Origin: SLAN01 sp964565375
GTDB lineage: Bacteria; Spirochaetota; Spirochaetia; DSM-27196; SKKC01
Reading direction: 5' to 3'
NCBI GenBank assembly: GCA_964565375.1
Contig: CAZMEV010000001.1
Location: forward strand, 1-64,000
Length of the DNA: 64,000 nucleotides
In this document: one piece after another, positions 1 through 8,385 of the stretch
Numbering within the stretch: position 1 is the stretch's first letter
How the letters are laid out: each line of letters begins with the position of its first letter
Position numbers and translations under genes: made by a program
Notes under the pieces: model-generated
What the model saw: the letters and a program-made list of their open reading frames with translations, nothing else
Told to the model about the DNA's origin: nothing
The model's database searches: none

Positions 1-17
1 GAAGGAGCTTACGAACT

Positions 18-1136
18 ATGGTTAAAGGCGATATGAAATACTTCCCGAGCGATCATCCGATGATCACGTTCGAGGATACGTCGGTGGGGCGGCTGAAGAA
101 GGAAATCTTCGAGGCGCCGATGGAAAAGATCGACGAGATCCTGGCTGAGTACGAGGTGCCGTCGCCGTCGGAGCTCGGGAAGGCGGGGAGTTATATCCAG
201 ACAACGCCGCGCAAGCATCTTATCGAGAAACGGCGCAAGAACGATATTGTGCTCGTTCCGCTCGGAACAACCGAAAACCACGGCGATCATTCGAACAGCG
301 GGCTCGACAACTTCATGGTTACCCAGATCGCCGAGGCGGTGAGGCGATATACGGCAAAGCAGGGGCGTGAGGTAATTCTCGCCCACAATCCGCTGACCTA
401 TGGTGGACATCCGTATCACCACATCGGCATGCCGGGCACGATTCAGCTTCCGCAGGAGGTGGTCGTCGAAACGCTGATCCACGTGATGCTCGGGCTGTGG
501 AACGACGGGTTCCGCAAAATTATCATGATTAATAACCACGGGCAGCTGTGGATGCTCGAGACGGCCCTTCAGGAGTTCTGTAAGCGATTTCAGCTTCCCG
601 GAATTTTCCGGATGATGGACTGGCACCGGGCGGTGCGTGAGTTCTTTATTCCGACCGATCGTGAGCACGGACTCGATACGACCTTCGTGCACGCCGACGA
701 AAGTGAAACGGCGGTTGCGCAGCTCATGTTCCCGGATATGATGGACATGAACTATGTGGTCGACTCGGAAGGCGAGTCCTATCTGCCGGACGGGCACTTC
801 GATAAGTCGGTTGATCCGTGGCGCCGTCCGCACAAGTGGTCGGAAGGCGAGGGGCATTTCGCCATTGAAATGAAGGGAACACCGGAAGGTGTTGTCGGTA
901 AGCCGTCGGTGGCGACGCCGGAAAAGGCGAAGCGTCCTATTGCGGCGATTCTCAAGTATCTGACCCTTGTCATCGACGAGATTCATGAGGCGTTCCCGCC
1001 GGGAGAACTTCCTCCGGTTGAAAAGACAACGCTTCGCGATCCGAAGGAGCTCGAGCCCTTCCTCAAGGAGCCGCAGAGCCCCGGATGGAAGAGCGTCTAC
1101 GAGCTGCCGCAGATCGGCCCGTTCCATAAAGGATGA
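18..1136 (+). CDS. iolN: Creatininase-family hydrolase, probable 3-dehydro-scyllo-inosose hydrolase (IolN-like)
   Basis: The 372-residue protein has the creatininase-fold signature: an LGTTENHGDH segment at about residues 80-89, then GGHPYHH and NNHGQ segments and a later DESET, which together would supply the metal ligands. In the Thermotoga inositol pathway a protein of this family (IolN) opens the ring of the diketo-inositol made by two dehydrogenases. The assignment rests on the two following genes, which resemble IolO and IolG of the same pathway. The start is an ATG ten bases after a GAAGGAG ribosome site at the very left edge. The stop overlaps the next start (ATGA). The second dehydrogenase (IolM) is not in the window and could lie to the left. 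Creatininase relatives also act on other amides, so the substrate is an inference. Confidence 0.75.
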   Translation: MVKGDMKYFPSDHPMITFEDTSVGRLKKEIFEAPMEKIDEILAEYEVPSPSELGKAGSYIQTTPRKHLIEKRRKNDIVLVPLGTTENHGDHSNSGLDNFMVTQIAEAVRRYTAKQGREVILAHNPLTYGGHPYHHIGMPGTIQLPQEVVVETLIHVMLGLWNDGFRKIIMINNHGQLWMLETALQEFCKRFQLPGIFRMMDWHRAVREFFIPTDREHGLDTTFVHADESETAVAQLMFPDMMDMNYVVDSEGESYLPDGHFDKSVDPWRRPHKWSEGEGHFAIEMKGTPEGVVGKPSVATPEKAKRPIAAILKYLTLVIDEIHEAFPPGELPPVEKTTLRDPKELEPFLKEPQSPGWKSVYELPQIGPFHKG

Positions 1137-2017
1137 GTATGGCCGGCGCCGGCTATGCAGACGAGGCAGGCGGACATGGCGATTCCGGCGGGTCGCGGAA
1201 ACGCGGCCTGCCGTGGAAGCTTGCCTACCAGACGGTGCTTCCCGATGACTACCGGGAAGACATCAATATATCCCACACCCTGTCGGCACTCGCGCGGGCG
1301 GGGCTGTGGGGGCTCGAGGTAAACGTGAGCGACCCGGATTTGTTTTCTTATGCGGATGTTGCCGCATTCCTTGGCGAGCACGGGCTTGCCTTCTCAATGT
1401 TCGCCACGGGCTTGAGCGCGAAGACGGCCGGATATTCGCTCTCGTCGCTCGATGAGACCGAAAGAAAACGGGCGGTCGCCGCGTGTGCGCGGTATTTGCG
1501 CTGGGTGGAAGACGAGGATGTCGGAGCGATTATCGGCTTCATGAAGGGTATGGATAAAAGCGAGCCGGAGCGTGCGCGAGCGGCGTTCCGTGAATCGGTG
1601 ATGGAGCTTGCTCCGGAGGCCGAGGCGGCGAAGACGCCGCTTATAATAGAGGCGACGAATCGCTACGAAACGCTGATCGCTAATACGCTTTCCGATGCGC
1701 TGTCACTGGTGGAGGGAACCGACCCGCGATGGGTAAAGGTGCTTCCCGATACCTTTCATATGAATATAGAAGAGGCGGATATGGGCTCGGCACTCGAGTC
1801 GGCAATACCGCGGCTTATGAACATCCACCTTTCGGAGAACAACCGTACGCTTCCGGGCCGTGGTGGGTTCGAGTTTCCTTCGTTCCTGCGGATGCTTGAT
1901 GAGCTTGGCTATGCGGGCCGGCTTGCAATGGAGGGTAACCTCGTTGGTGACGAGGCGGAGGATGTGCCTCGGGCGGCAGGGTTTGTGTACGAGTGCTGGG
2001 AGGAATCAAATGGCTGA
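1133..2017 (+). CDS. iolO: Sugar phosphate isomerase/epimerase, IolO-like (5-keto-gluconate epimerase candidate)
   Basis: This 294-residue TIM-barrel protein belongs to the xylose isomerase/AP endonuclease 2 family. Visible metal-site segments are EATNRYET, LPDTFHMNIEE and, near the end, LAMEGN. The NRYET plus DTFHMNIEE pattern is that of the keto-sugar epimerase group that includes Thermotoga IolO, which epimerises 5-keto-L-gluconate in inositol breakdown. The ATG overlaps the stop of the preceding hydrolase by four bases, and the 3' end overlaps the dehydrogenase start by eight, so the three are translationally coupled. A second in-frame ATG lies six bases later; the first about 25 residues are low complexity and may not belong to the fold. 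Confidence 0.72.
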   Translation: MSMAGAGYADEAGGHGDSGGSRKRGLPWKLAYQTVLPDDYREDINISHTLSALARAGLWGLEVNVSDPDLFSYADVAAFLGEHGLAFSMFATGLSAKTAGYSLSSLDETERKRAVAACARYLRWVEDEDVGAIIGFMKGMDKSEPERARAAFRESVMELAPEAEAAKTPLIIEATNRYETLIANTLSDALSLVEGTDPRWVKVLPDTFHMNIEEADMGSALESAIPRLMNIHLSENNRTLPGRGGFEFPSFLRMLDELGYAGRLAMEGNLVGDEAEDVPRAAGFVYECWEESNG

Positions 2018-3041
2018 CAGAATACGTTTCGCGGTATTGGGCGCCGGCCGGATCGGATCGCTTCATACGGAGCTGCTCTGCACGCGTGTTCCGGAGGCTG
2101 ATGTTGTCGCTGTGGCGGATATCTATATCGATGCGGCGCGTACGCTTGCCGATCGCTTTGGTATTTCCGGCGCCTGCACTTCGGTTGACGAGTTAATCAC
2201 GGAGTACAGCCCGGATGTGCTGCTTGTCTGCGCGAGTACCGGTACCCATGAAGAGGCTATTCTGAAGTGTGCGGAGGCGAAGGTTGATGTTTTCGTCGAA
2301 AAGCCGCTTGCTCCGGACATTGCGGCTATCGAGCGGATTCGCTCCGCGGTCGAGAGAAGCGGCATATATCTGCAGGTTGGATTCAACCGCAGGTTCGACC
2401 CGAGCTATGCCCGAGTGCACGAGGCGATTCGAACCGGCGAGGTGGGAACGCTTCATTCGGTTCGCCTCATCAGTCGTGATCCGGAAATGCCTCCGGTGGA
2501 ATACCTCGCGGATTCCGGTGGACTGTTCATGGATATGGCGATCCACGATTTCGATATGGTCCGTTTCCTCGTCGGCGAGGAACCGAAGGAGGTGTATGCC
2601 TTCGGCGAGCGACTGATTGATTCGCGCCTTGAGCAGTACGACGATATTGACTCGGCGGTCACAACCCTGCGCTTTCCAAGCGGTGCGTTCGCTACGATAG
2701 AAAACTCCCGCCAGGCGGTGTTCGGCTACGATCAACGCGCGGAAGCGTTCGGGTCAGGTGGAATGGCGGCGACCGATAATGTCTACCCGAACAGTGCTAC
2801 GTTGTCGGGGCCGGGCGGCATTTCGCGGGATCTTCCGTTGCGCTTCTTTCTCGAGCGATATCAGGCATCGTATCTCAGCGAGCTTGAAGTGCTGTGCCGG
2901 GCCGTGCGCGAACGAGCCCGCGCTCCGGTCGATACGATTGACGGCCGGGAATCGGTGGTGCTCGCCATGGCGGCTGAGCGGTCGCGAAAGAGCGGTGCGC
3001 CGGTGAACATGGCGGAGTTCCGGTCGGAGCTCAAGCTGTAA
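2010..3041 (+). CDS. iolG: Gfo/Idh/MocA oxidoreductase, probable inositol 2-dehydrogenase (IolG-like)
   Basis: The 343-residue protein starts with a Rossmann NAD site (GAGRIGSLH near residue 10) and carries the family EKPL motif near residue 95, which holds the catalytic lysine. FNRRFDPS, then DMAIHDFDMVRF, supply the usual substrate-site Asp and His. This is the classic pattern of myo-inositol 2-dehydrogenases, which oxidise inositol to scyllo-inosose with NAD. The ATG at 2010 was chosen over longer readings because GGGAGGA lies just upstream and the protein then begins directly with the Rossmann strand. It is the last gene of the three-gene set; no terminator hairpin is evident in the 70 bases that follow. 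Confidence 0.8.
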   Translation: MADRIRFAVLGAGRIGSLHTELLCTRVPEADVVAVADIYIDAARTLADRFGISGACTSVDELITEYSPDVLLVCASTGTHEEAILKCAEAKVDVFVEKPLAPDIAAIERIRSAVERSGIYLQVGFNRRFDPSYARVHEAIRTGEVGTLHSVRLISRDPEMPPVEYLADSGGLFMDMAIHDFDMVRFLVGEEPKEVYAFGERLIDSRLEQYDDIDSAVTTLRFPSGAFATIENSRQAVFGYDQRAEAFGSGGMAATDNVYPNSATLSGPGGISRDLPLRFFLERYQASYLSELEVLCRAVRERARAPVDTIDGRESVVLAMAAERSRKSGAPVNMAEFRSELKL

Positions 3042-3112
3042 ATCCGAGATGTAAATCTGGCGTTCAATGTCGCTATGACTTCGCCGCGCATGGGTTCCTG
3101 TCGCCGGCGTGC

Positions 3113-3946
3113 TTACACCTCGCCAACCCGGTACACGGTTTGGTCGGCTCGCACCGCGTCGAGTACTCCGTCGCAGATTTCGTCGTGGCTCAGGTAGTTT
3201 CCGGACTCATTGCGGCCGAGAATTATGGCCCGGTAGGCGATATGCGAGAGCAGGGAGCAGCTGCGACGGTACAGTTCGACGTTTGCTCCCGGATCGCCTG
3301 AGACGCTGCTGTGCACGTGAAAAAAGCGGCAGACCGCCCTCGGTTTGCCGGGATCCCGGCCGAGAAGATCTGCCTCCGAGGTTGCTCCGTGAATGAGATA
3401 TTCCCAGGGGTCGTCCGCGCCGGTCGTTGGAAAGGGGCTGGCTTGTCCCTCACCGGGCTCTTTCGGCAGCGTCGGATCCTGCCCTGCGGTTTCTCCGTAC
3501 ACGGTGCCGGTAACCGGTTCGTCGGGAGACGGCTTGTCGGGGAAGTATTCCGGATCAACCATTGCCCGCTGTTCCTCGCTGAGGCTGCGGGAGATGATGT
3601 GGGCGGTGTGCTGTGGGCCCTCCGGCGCGGTGTCGTGCATCCATACAAGGGCAAGGGTGGGTGCACCCCGCTCGGCAAATGCCACCGTAAGGGCCGCCTC
3701 GTATGCGGCTTCATCCGTATAATCGCAGACCAAAGGAAATATTCTCGGGTGTTCGGCGGCAAGGCGCTCGAGCCGTTCGGCGTTGCGGGCCACGACCGAT
3801 ACCCGCCACCCGGCGTTGGCCAGTCCTCGAACGGCGCCCGCGAGCATTCCACTGGCCCCGACTGCCAGAGCATGGGACGGAACGGGAACGGTGCCTAGCG
3901 GCTGGGTAACCGGGCGTGCCTGTGTCTGTTGTTGGTAACGAGCCAT
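3113..3946 (-). CDS. SDR-like NAD(P)-binding Rossmann protein
   Basis: The 277-residue protein has an N-terminal nucleotide-binding loop (AVGASGMLAGAV, about residues 29-40) followed by an acidic-switch region (VVARNAERLERL), as in short-chain dehydrogenases. I do not see a canonical YxxxK catalytic pair. A stretch of about 70 residues in the middle is rich in Pro, Asp and Gly (DKPSPDEPVTGTV) and looks like an insertion. The C-terminal NYLSHDEICDGVLDAV segment is typical of a small group of Rossmann proteins annotated only as short-chain dehydrogenases. An AAGGGGG ribosome site supports the ATG. The gene converges on the inositol genes and is separated from the ABC-2 pair by 88 bp. The substrate is unknown and catalysis is doubtful. 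Confidence 0.65.
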   Translation of the reverse strand: MARYQQQTQARPVTQPLGTVPVPSHALAVGASGMLAGAVRGLANAGWRVSVVARNAERLERLAAEHPRIFPLVCDYTDEAAYEAALTVAFAERGAPTLALVWMHDTAPEGPQHTAHIISRSLSEEQRAMVDPEYFPDKPSPDEPVTGTVYGETAGQDPTLPKEPGEGQASPFPTTGADDPWEYLIHGATSEADLLGRDPGKPRAVCRFFHVHSSVSGDPGANVELYRRSCSLLSHIAYRAIILGRNESGNYLSHDEICDGVLDAVRADQTVYRVGEV

Positions 3947-4034
3947 CTGTCCCCCTTCAGGCGATGCCCCCCGGCCTTCGCCCGTTCCGCGTGCTGCTGC
4001 CGTCTCAACCGCAGCTTACCACGACGGTGCAGTA

Positions 4035-4940
4035 TTAATCGATCAGTCGCCGTCGCAGCCGCTTCAGTGCCACAAATCCGAACAGAAGAATGAAGCCTAT
4101 GATGTAGGTAATATCCCACAGATGAATCAGTTCGAACTCTACAAAGGTGAACGCCCGTACGAGACGCACCGAGTGGGTCAACGGGACAATTTCAGTTATA
4201 GGGCGTGCTGCCGCCGGCAGGTTCTCCACCGGGAACACAACACCGGAGAAGAAAAACATGGGTGAAATAAAGGCTGAGAAGTAGAAGTTAAAATGATTAA
4301 TGGTTTTCACAAAACTCGTGATCGAAAGCGACAGGCAGCCGAACATGAGGCCGGTAAGAAACCCGATAAACGGCGCGATTAGAACCTGCGCAAGCGGGAG
4401 TATGCCGAACGCCGCGATAATAATGGACACGCTCAGGGTAAAAATGAACCCCTTCGACGCCGCCCACAGCATTTCTCCGACGATCAGGTCGTGCGCGCTC
4501 AACGGTGAGCCGAGCATGCCCTGATAGACCTTATCGAATTCCAGCCTGATAAAGGTTCCGAAGCTGCACTCAAATGCCGCGGTAAACATGGCCGCGGTGA
4601 CAAGCAGGCCGCTTCCGAGGTACTGGATATAGGGAACACCGTTCATCTCCGAAACGTATTCACCGAGCCCGAGGCCGATTCCTACGAGAAAGATCAGCGG
4701 CTCGAGAAACGGCGGCATGGCGTTACTGAACAGGTTGCGGGAATACACGCGCACGTGTCGAAGCCACACACTGTATATGCGATGCACGTAGGACGGAGCG
4801 CGGTGCGACAGATGGTGTTGCGGCGCCTTCGGGTGGTGCTGTCCGTTTCCCTGGGATTCTTCCCTCGAGGCTGCGGTCGAGGGTGCAGGATGTTCGGATT
4901 GTCTGTTTCGTTCGCCGGTTGTTGCGCTACTGGAGCTCAT
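4035..4940 (-). CDS. ABC-2 type transporter permease
   Basis: The 301-residue membrane protein has an unusual N-terminal tail of about 50 residues rich in His, Gln and Ser, then six predicted membrane segments of the ABC-2 permease fold, including the MFFFSGVVFPVENLP re-entrant segment that is diagnostic of the NodJ/drug-resistance type. It would pair with the ATPase encoded just upstream, which it overlaps by 14 bases. A strong GGGAGGGG ribosome site lies within the end of the ATPase gene. The exported substrate cannot be read from sequence; NodIJ-like pairs move lipids, polysaccharide precursors or drugs. Confidence 0.85.
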   Translation of the reverse strand: MSSSSATTGERNRQSEHPAPSTAASREESQGNGQHHPKAPQHHLSHRAPSYVHRIYSVWLRHVRVYSRNLFSNAMPPFLEPLIFLVGIGLGLGEYVSEMNGVPYIQYLGSGLLVTAAMFTAAFECSFGTFIRLEFDKVYQGMLGSPLSAHDLIVGEMLWAASKGFIFTLSVSIIIAAFGILPLAQVLIAPFIGFLTGLMFGCLSLSITSFVKTINHFNFYFSAFISPMFFFSGVVFPVENLPAAARPITEIVPLTHSVRLVRAFTFVEFELIHLWDITYIIGFILLFGFVALKRLRRRLID

Positions 4941-5862
4941 TTAATCCCCTCCCGGTCGCCTTTATAAAAAGGTCTTCGAGATTTACTGGTCTGAGTATGT
5001 AGTCGTACTGGTCGAGATTACGCGCCATGTGCCGAAGCAGGCGTTCGTCATTCGAATAGTAAAAGACCCGGTGGCCGAAGTCGTCCTTCCTCCATCCCGC
5101 TGAACCCCCGGCGGCATGTTCGATTTCATCTGCGCGGTTTGAAGCGAGCAGTTCAAGTACATGCTGTTCGATATTCTGCTCGAGTAATGCCCGCGGAGCT
5201 CCTTCGAGCACCGCTCGTCCCTTATCCATAATGATCACGTTATCTGACAGCTGATAGGCCTCATCCATATAGTGCGTTGTCAGAAGAATTGTAACGCCGC
5301 GTTCTTTGAGGCTGCGAAGTTTTTCCCAGATAGCCTGGCGCACCTGCGGGTCGAGTCCTGTCGTCGGCTCGTCGAGGATGAGAAGCTCGGGGTTATTCAG
5401 AAGCGCCCGGGCTATAATGAGGCGCCGCTGCATACCTCCGGACAGCTCGCGCACCCGGCCGCTTCGCTTCGCTCCCAGCTCCATGAAGTCCAGCAGATAC
5501 TCGATCTGCTGTTCAATAAACTTCTTCGGTAGTCCGTAGAAGGTCGCGTAGTTCCTCAGATTCTGTTCTACGTTCAACTCCAGATCAAGGTTATCTTCCT
5601 GGGGAACAACACCGCTCTTTGCCTTTACCTCAAGCGGTTCCTTTCTCGGATCGAATGAGAAAACCCGCATACTGGTATCGGGATGGTGATCGGCGGTTGC
5701 CCGACCATAGAGAACTTTCATGGTCGATGTTTTTCCCGCACCGTTGGGCCCGAGGAAAGATGCGCACGTCGCCGGTTCCACACTGAAACTTACATCGTCA
5801 ACAGCACGGAAACGGCCATAACTTTTATACAGGTGAGAGACTTCGATAACAGGATTGCTCAT
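4927..5862 (-). CDS. ABC-2 type transporter ATP-binding protein
   Basis: The 311-residue ATPase has Walker A GPNGAGKT (residues 38-45), a Q-loop in GVVPQEDNLD, the signature LSGGMQRR, Walker B LLILDEPTTGLDP and the H-loop LLTTHYMDEA. About 90 C-terminal residues follow the ATPase fold, as in NodI/CcmA-type subunits. It is the first gene of a two-gene exporter operon with the permease. The ribosome site (CAGGCTGAG) is weak. The 136-bp spacer to the divergent carboxypeptidase gene must hold its promoter. Confidence 0.88.
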   Translation of the reverse strand: MSNPVIEVSHLYKSYGRFRAVDDVSFSVEPATCASFLGPNGAGKTSTMKVLYGRATADHHPDTSMRVFSFDPRKEPLEVKAKSGVVPQEDNLDLELNVEQNLRNYATFYGLPKKFIEQQIEYLLDFMELGAKRSGRVRELSGGMQRRLIIARALLNNPELLILDEPTTGLDPQVRQAIWEKLRSLKERGVTILLTTHYMDEAYQLSDNVIIMDKGRAVLEGAPRALLEQNIEQHVLELLASNRADEIEHAAGGSAGWRKDDFGHRVFYYSNDERLLRHMARNLDQYDYILRPVNLEDLFIKATGRGLNELQ

Positions 5863-5936
5863 GACTCAGCCTGAATGTACATGGAATACCGCGCAAAAGG
5901 AAAGTCACAGGGTCAAACACGCTGCTTTTGTCCCGG

Positions 5937-5965
5937 TATTCAATGCAACTGAACGACGTTGAATA
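5937..5965. promoter_or_regulatory. Inverted repeat in the divergent abc/dac spacer
   Basis: TATTCAA and TTGAATA face each other over 15 bases, between the divergent ABC ATPase and D,D-carboxypeptidase genes. The position would suit an operator. There is only one copy and no regulator gene adjoins it, so this is a weak candidate. Confidence 0.25.
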
Positions 5966-5998
5966 TGACGAGGGGAACAACGTACAATCCCGACCGTT

Positions 5999-7345
5999 GT
6001 GCCGTATTCAGCATCTTCTGCGAGGCGTCTTCAACGAAGCCGTTACACTGTACTTTCCATGAGCCTTATCCCGCTTCTTGCAGCGACCATATTCGCAGGC
6101 CTGCCGGCGTTCATGGGTGATCCCCCGCACGGCCGTTCGCTGCCCGCTGTTCCTGAGGGACCTGCAGCGGGTGATCAGCCACAACGGGTGAGCGCATTCG
6201 ACAGTCGGCCCGGGGTGCCGGCGAGTTTTGACGAGCATACCGCCGATTCGGCTGTGCTTATCGATCTCGAACAGGATGAACCGCTGTACGAGCGGAACGC
6301 CGATGCCCCCCGTGCCGCGGCCTCGTTGACGAAGATCGTTGCGATGTATGTTGTTCTCGATGAACTCGAGCGCGGGTCGATTTCCATAGACGATACGGTT
6401 ACTCCCGATCCCCGAGCAGACTGGCGCCGAATGCCTGCGGGCAGCAGTCTCATGTTTCTGCGTGAGGGCGAATCGGTATCCTGGCACGAGCTGCTGCTCG
6501 GCCTGGCTGTTGCTTCCGGCAACGACGCTGCCTACGCGGTGGCATACGAAATATCCGGAAGCATCGAGTCGTTCGCCGAGCGTATGAATGATGCCGTCGA
6601 GCGCGCCGGTATTGATGGGCTGCACTTCACCGAGCCTTCCGGAATCGCTTCGGACAACGAAATAAATGCAGCGGCGTTCGCAGAATTTCTGCGCCACTAC
6701 ATCCGTCGGTTTCCCGAAGCGATAGCCGAGTATCATGCGCGGGAGTCGGTCTCGTTTCCCAAAAACGGTCGCGAGCCGGTCCCGGGAGCTGCCGAGTTCC
6801 GCAATCGAAACCGGCTTGTCTCCGAGTTTAACGGGGCCGATGGTCTTAAAACCGGCTACATCCGGGCAAGCGGATATAATCTGGCGGGGAGCGCTGAACG
6901 CGACGGCAGACGCCTGGTTTCGGTCGTTCTCGGTGTGGAAGGCAACTCCCACAATGAAGGCGGGCGCCGGCGCGCAGAGGAAGCAGGGGATATTCTCGAT
7001 TATGGTTTCGATGCGTTTTCCTACGCCGAGCTGGAACTGAACGGCTCTCCGCAGGTGCGCGTTGCCGGGGCGGACAGCGTGCGTGTACACATGCCGCCGG
7101 TCCGCATGCTGACGGCAGGCGGGGGGCAGGAGCCGCGTGCTCGACTGCATCTGGTATCCGAGCTGCGTGGCCCCATCTCGCGGGGTGACCCTGTTGGTTA
7201 TGTGGATGTATTCCTTGGACAGCGGCAGGTTGCCTGGCAGCCGGTATTCGCGGCAGAAAACGTTCCCGTCGGCCGCGGGCTTGTGGATCGGCTTTCGCAC
7301 ACCGCTGCCTGGTGGCGTGGTGTCCCGAGGCCCGGATCAGAGTAG
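5999..7345 (+). CDS. D-alanyl-D-alanine carboxypeptidase (peptidase S11, DacF-like)
   Basis: The 448-residue protein has the three penicillin-binding motifs of the S11 family: Ser-Leu-Thr-Lys at 109-112, Ser-Gly-Asn at 173-175 and Lys-Thr-Gly at 284-286 (GTG start numbering). It trims the terminal D-Ala from peptidoglycan stem peptides in the periplasm and so limits cross-linking. A hydrophobic signal segment (SLIPLLAATIFAGLPAF) precedes a Pro-rich linker. The start is uncertain: the GTG at 5999 has an AGGGGAAC site about 23 bases upstream, while the ATG at 6059 would place the signal peptide at the very N-terminus but has no ribosome site. After the catalytic domain comes the usual beta-rich C-terminal domain. 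It stands alone before sodA. Confidence 0.85.
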   Translation: MPYSASSARRLQRSRYTVLSMSLIPLLAATIFAGLPAFMGDPPHGRSLPAVPEGPAAGDQPQRVSAFDSRPGVPASFDEHTADSAVLIDLEQDEPLYERNADAPRAAASLTKIVAMYVVLDELERGSISIDDTVTPDPRADWRRMPAGSSLMFLREGESVSWHELLLGLAVASGNDAAYAVAYEISGSIESFAERMNDAVERAGIDGLHFTEPSGIASDNEINAAAFAEFLRHYIRRFPEAIAEYHARESVSFPKNGREPVPGAAEFRNRNRLVSEFNGADGLKTGYIRASGYNLAGSAERDGRRLVSVVLGVEGNSHNEGGRRRAEEAGDILDYGFDAFSYAELELNGSPQVRVAGADSVRVHMPPVRMLTAGGGQEPRARLHLVSELRGPISRGDPVGYVDVFLGQRQVAWQPVFAAENVPVGRGLVDRLSHTAAWWRGVPRPGSE

Positions 7346-7365
7346 GAAAGGCCTGCTTGCCTCCG

Positions 7366-7383
7366 CCCGCGTATACGCGCGGG
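7366..7383 (+). terminator. GC-rich hairpin after the carboxypeptidase gene
   Basis: CCCGCG and CGCGGG form a six-base stem with a six-base loop just past the stop codon. There is no T-run, so termination by this element is only possible. Confidence 0.3.
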
Positions 7384-7464
7384 TACCGTCACATCGGGGA
7401 GGCCGGCCGCAGCGCCGGGGCAGAACATCAACCTAAATTACTCCTCTGGAAAATTTTTATCCAC

Positions 7465-7493
7465 TTGCTTGGACGAAGTCAGCCCGGTATTAT
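7465..7493 (+). promoter_or_regulatory. Sigma-70 type promoter for sodA
   Basis: TTGCTT (7465-7470) and TATTAT (7488-7493) are separated by 17 bases. An AT-rich stretch (GAAAATTTTTAT) just upstream could act as an UP element. The predicted start would give a leader of roughly 25-30 bases before the AGGAGG and ATG of the dismutase gene. Confidence 0.55.
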
Positions 7494-7527
7494 TACACTC
7501 ACTATACACCCAGGATAGGAGGATACT

Positions 7528-8130
7528 ATGGCATTTACATTACCAGAACTTCCGTACGCCTATAACGCGCTCGAGCCGCACATCGACGAGCAGACGATGC
7601 GCATTCATCATGATAAGCACCACGCCGGCTACGTGAACAAACTCAACGCGGCGGTTGAGGGAACCGAATACGCCGATTGGCCGATCGAAAAGCTCATAAG
7701 TGAGCTCGAAAGTCTGCCGGAGAACCTTCGCACCCCGGTTCGAAACCATGGCGGTGGACATATTAACCACAGCCTCTTCTGGCCGGTTATGGCGCCGAAC
7801 GGTGGTGGCCAGCCGGAAGGAGAGCTTGCGAGGGCTATCGAAAGCACCTTCGGCAGCTTCGACGAGTTCAAGGATCAGTTTACGAAGGCTGCGACCGGCC
7901 GGTTCGGAAGCGGTTGGGCCTGGCTCGTTGTTTCCAACGGAAAGCTTGAAATCATGAGCACGCCGAATCAGGATAATCCGCTGACACAGGGCAAGTCGCC
8001 GATTCTTGGACTCGATGTCTGGGAACATGCCTACTATCTGAAGTATCAGAACCGCAGGCCGGAGTACATTGAGGCGTTCTTTAACGTTATCAACTGGAGC
8101 CAGGTCAGCAAGAATTTCGTGAACGCCTGA
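7528..8130 (+). CDS. sodA: Superoxide dismutase, Mn/Fe family (Mn-type signature)
   Basis: The 200-residue enzyme removes superoxide by dismutation to oxygen and peroxide. The four metal ligands are visible: His27, His81 (GGGHINHSLFW), Asp163 and His167 (LDVWEHAYYL). The second-sphere Gln lies in NQDNP (Gln148) with Gly at position 77, which is the arrangement of manganese enzymes; iron enzymes place the Gln in the earlier helix. Length and the C-terminal NRRPEYIEAFFNVINW are typical. A GGATAGGAGG ribosome site precedes the ATG. The gene is monocistronic between its own promoter and a strong hairpin. Its presence suggests an organism that meets oxygen. Confidence 0.96.
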   Translation: MAFTLPELPYAYNALEPHIDEQTMRIHHDKHHAGYVNKLNAAVEGTEYADWPIEKLISELESLPENLRTPVRNHGGGHINHSLFWPVMAPNGGGQPEGELARAIESTFGSFDEFKDQFTKAATGRFGSGWAWLVVSNGKLEIMSTPNQDNPLTQGKSPILGLDVWEHAYYLKYQNRRPEYIEAFFNVINWSQVSKNFVNA

Positions 8131-8152
8131 AGCATTGCACGCATTTTCGGGT

Positions 8153-8179
8153 CCGGGGTCGTGTTTCATTCGACCCCGG
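8153..8179 (+). terminator. Hairpin terminator of sodA
   Basis: A perfect nine-base stem, CCGGGGTCG/CGACCCCGG, with a nine-base loop lies 22 bases after the sodA stop. The following sequence (CTTCGTT) is only weakly T-rich, so termination efficiency is uncertain. Confidence 0.6.
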
Positions 8180-8385
8180 CTTCGTTATGCGTTTCTCGTT
8201 GTGAGACATGGTGCGGCGGGACATCGACCTCCCCCAAAGTTTCTATTTCCCGTGGCTGCAAGCCGGCATAAGGCAGTTGTCGGCAGGCCGGCTAGTTTCT
8301 TCCTCGCAAAGAACCGATAGGAGACTGTCCTTCCTGGTTTGTCTCCTTGTATCCTTTGAGGAAAGTCCGTTACCTTATTAGATGT

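Noticed and set aside
9..1127. Long minus-strand open frame of 372 codons opposite the creatininase-like gene
   Set aside because: It is a shadow of the GC-biased real gene: no ribosome site, no recognisable domain, and the plus strand encodes a clear family protein.
5937..5965. Inverted repeat considered as a phage attachment site
   Set aside because: No integrase, tRNA or second copy is present; at most it is an operator.
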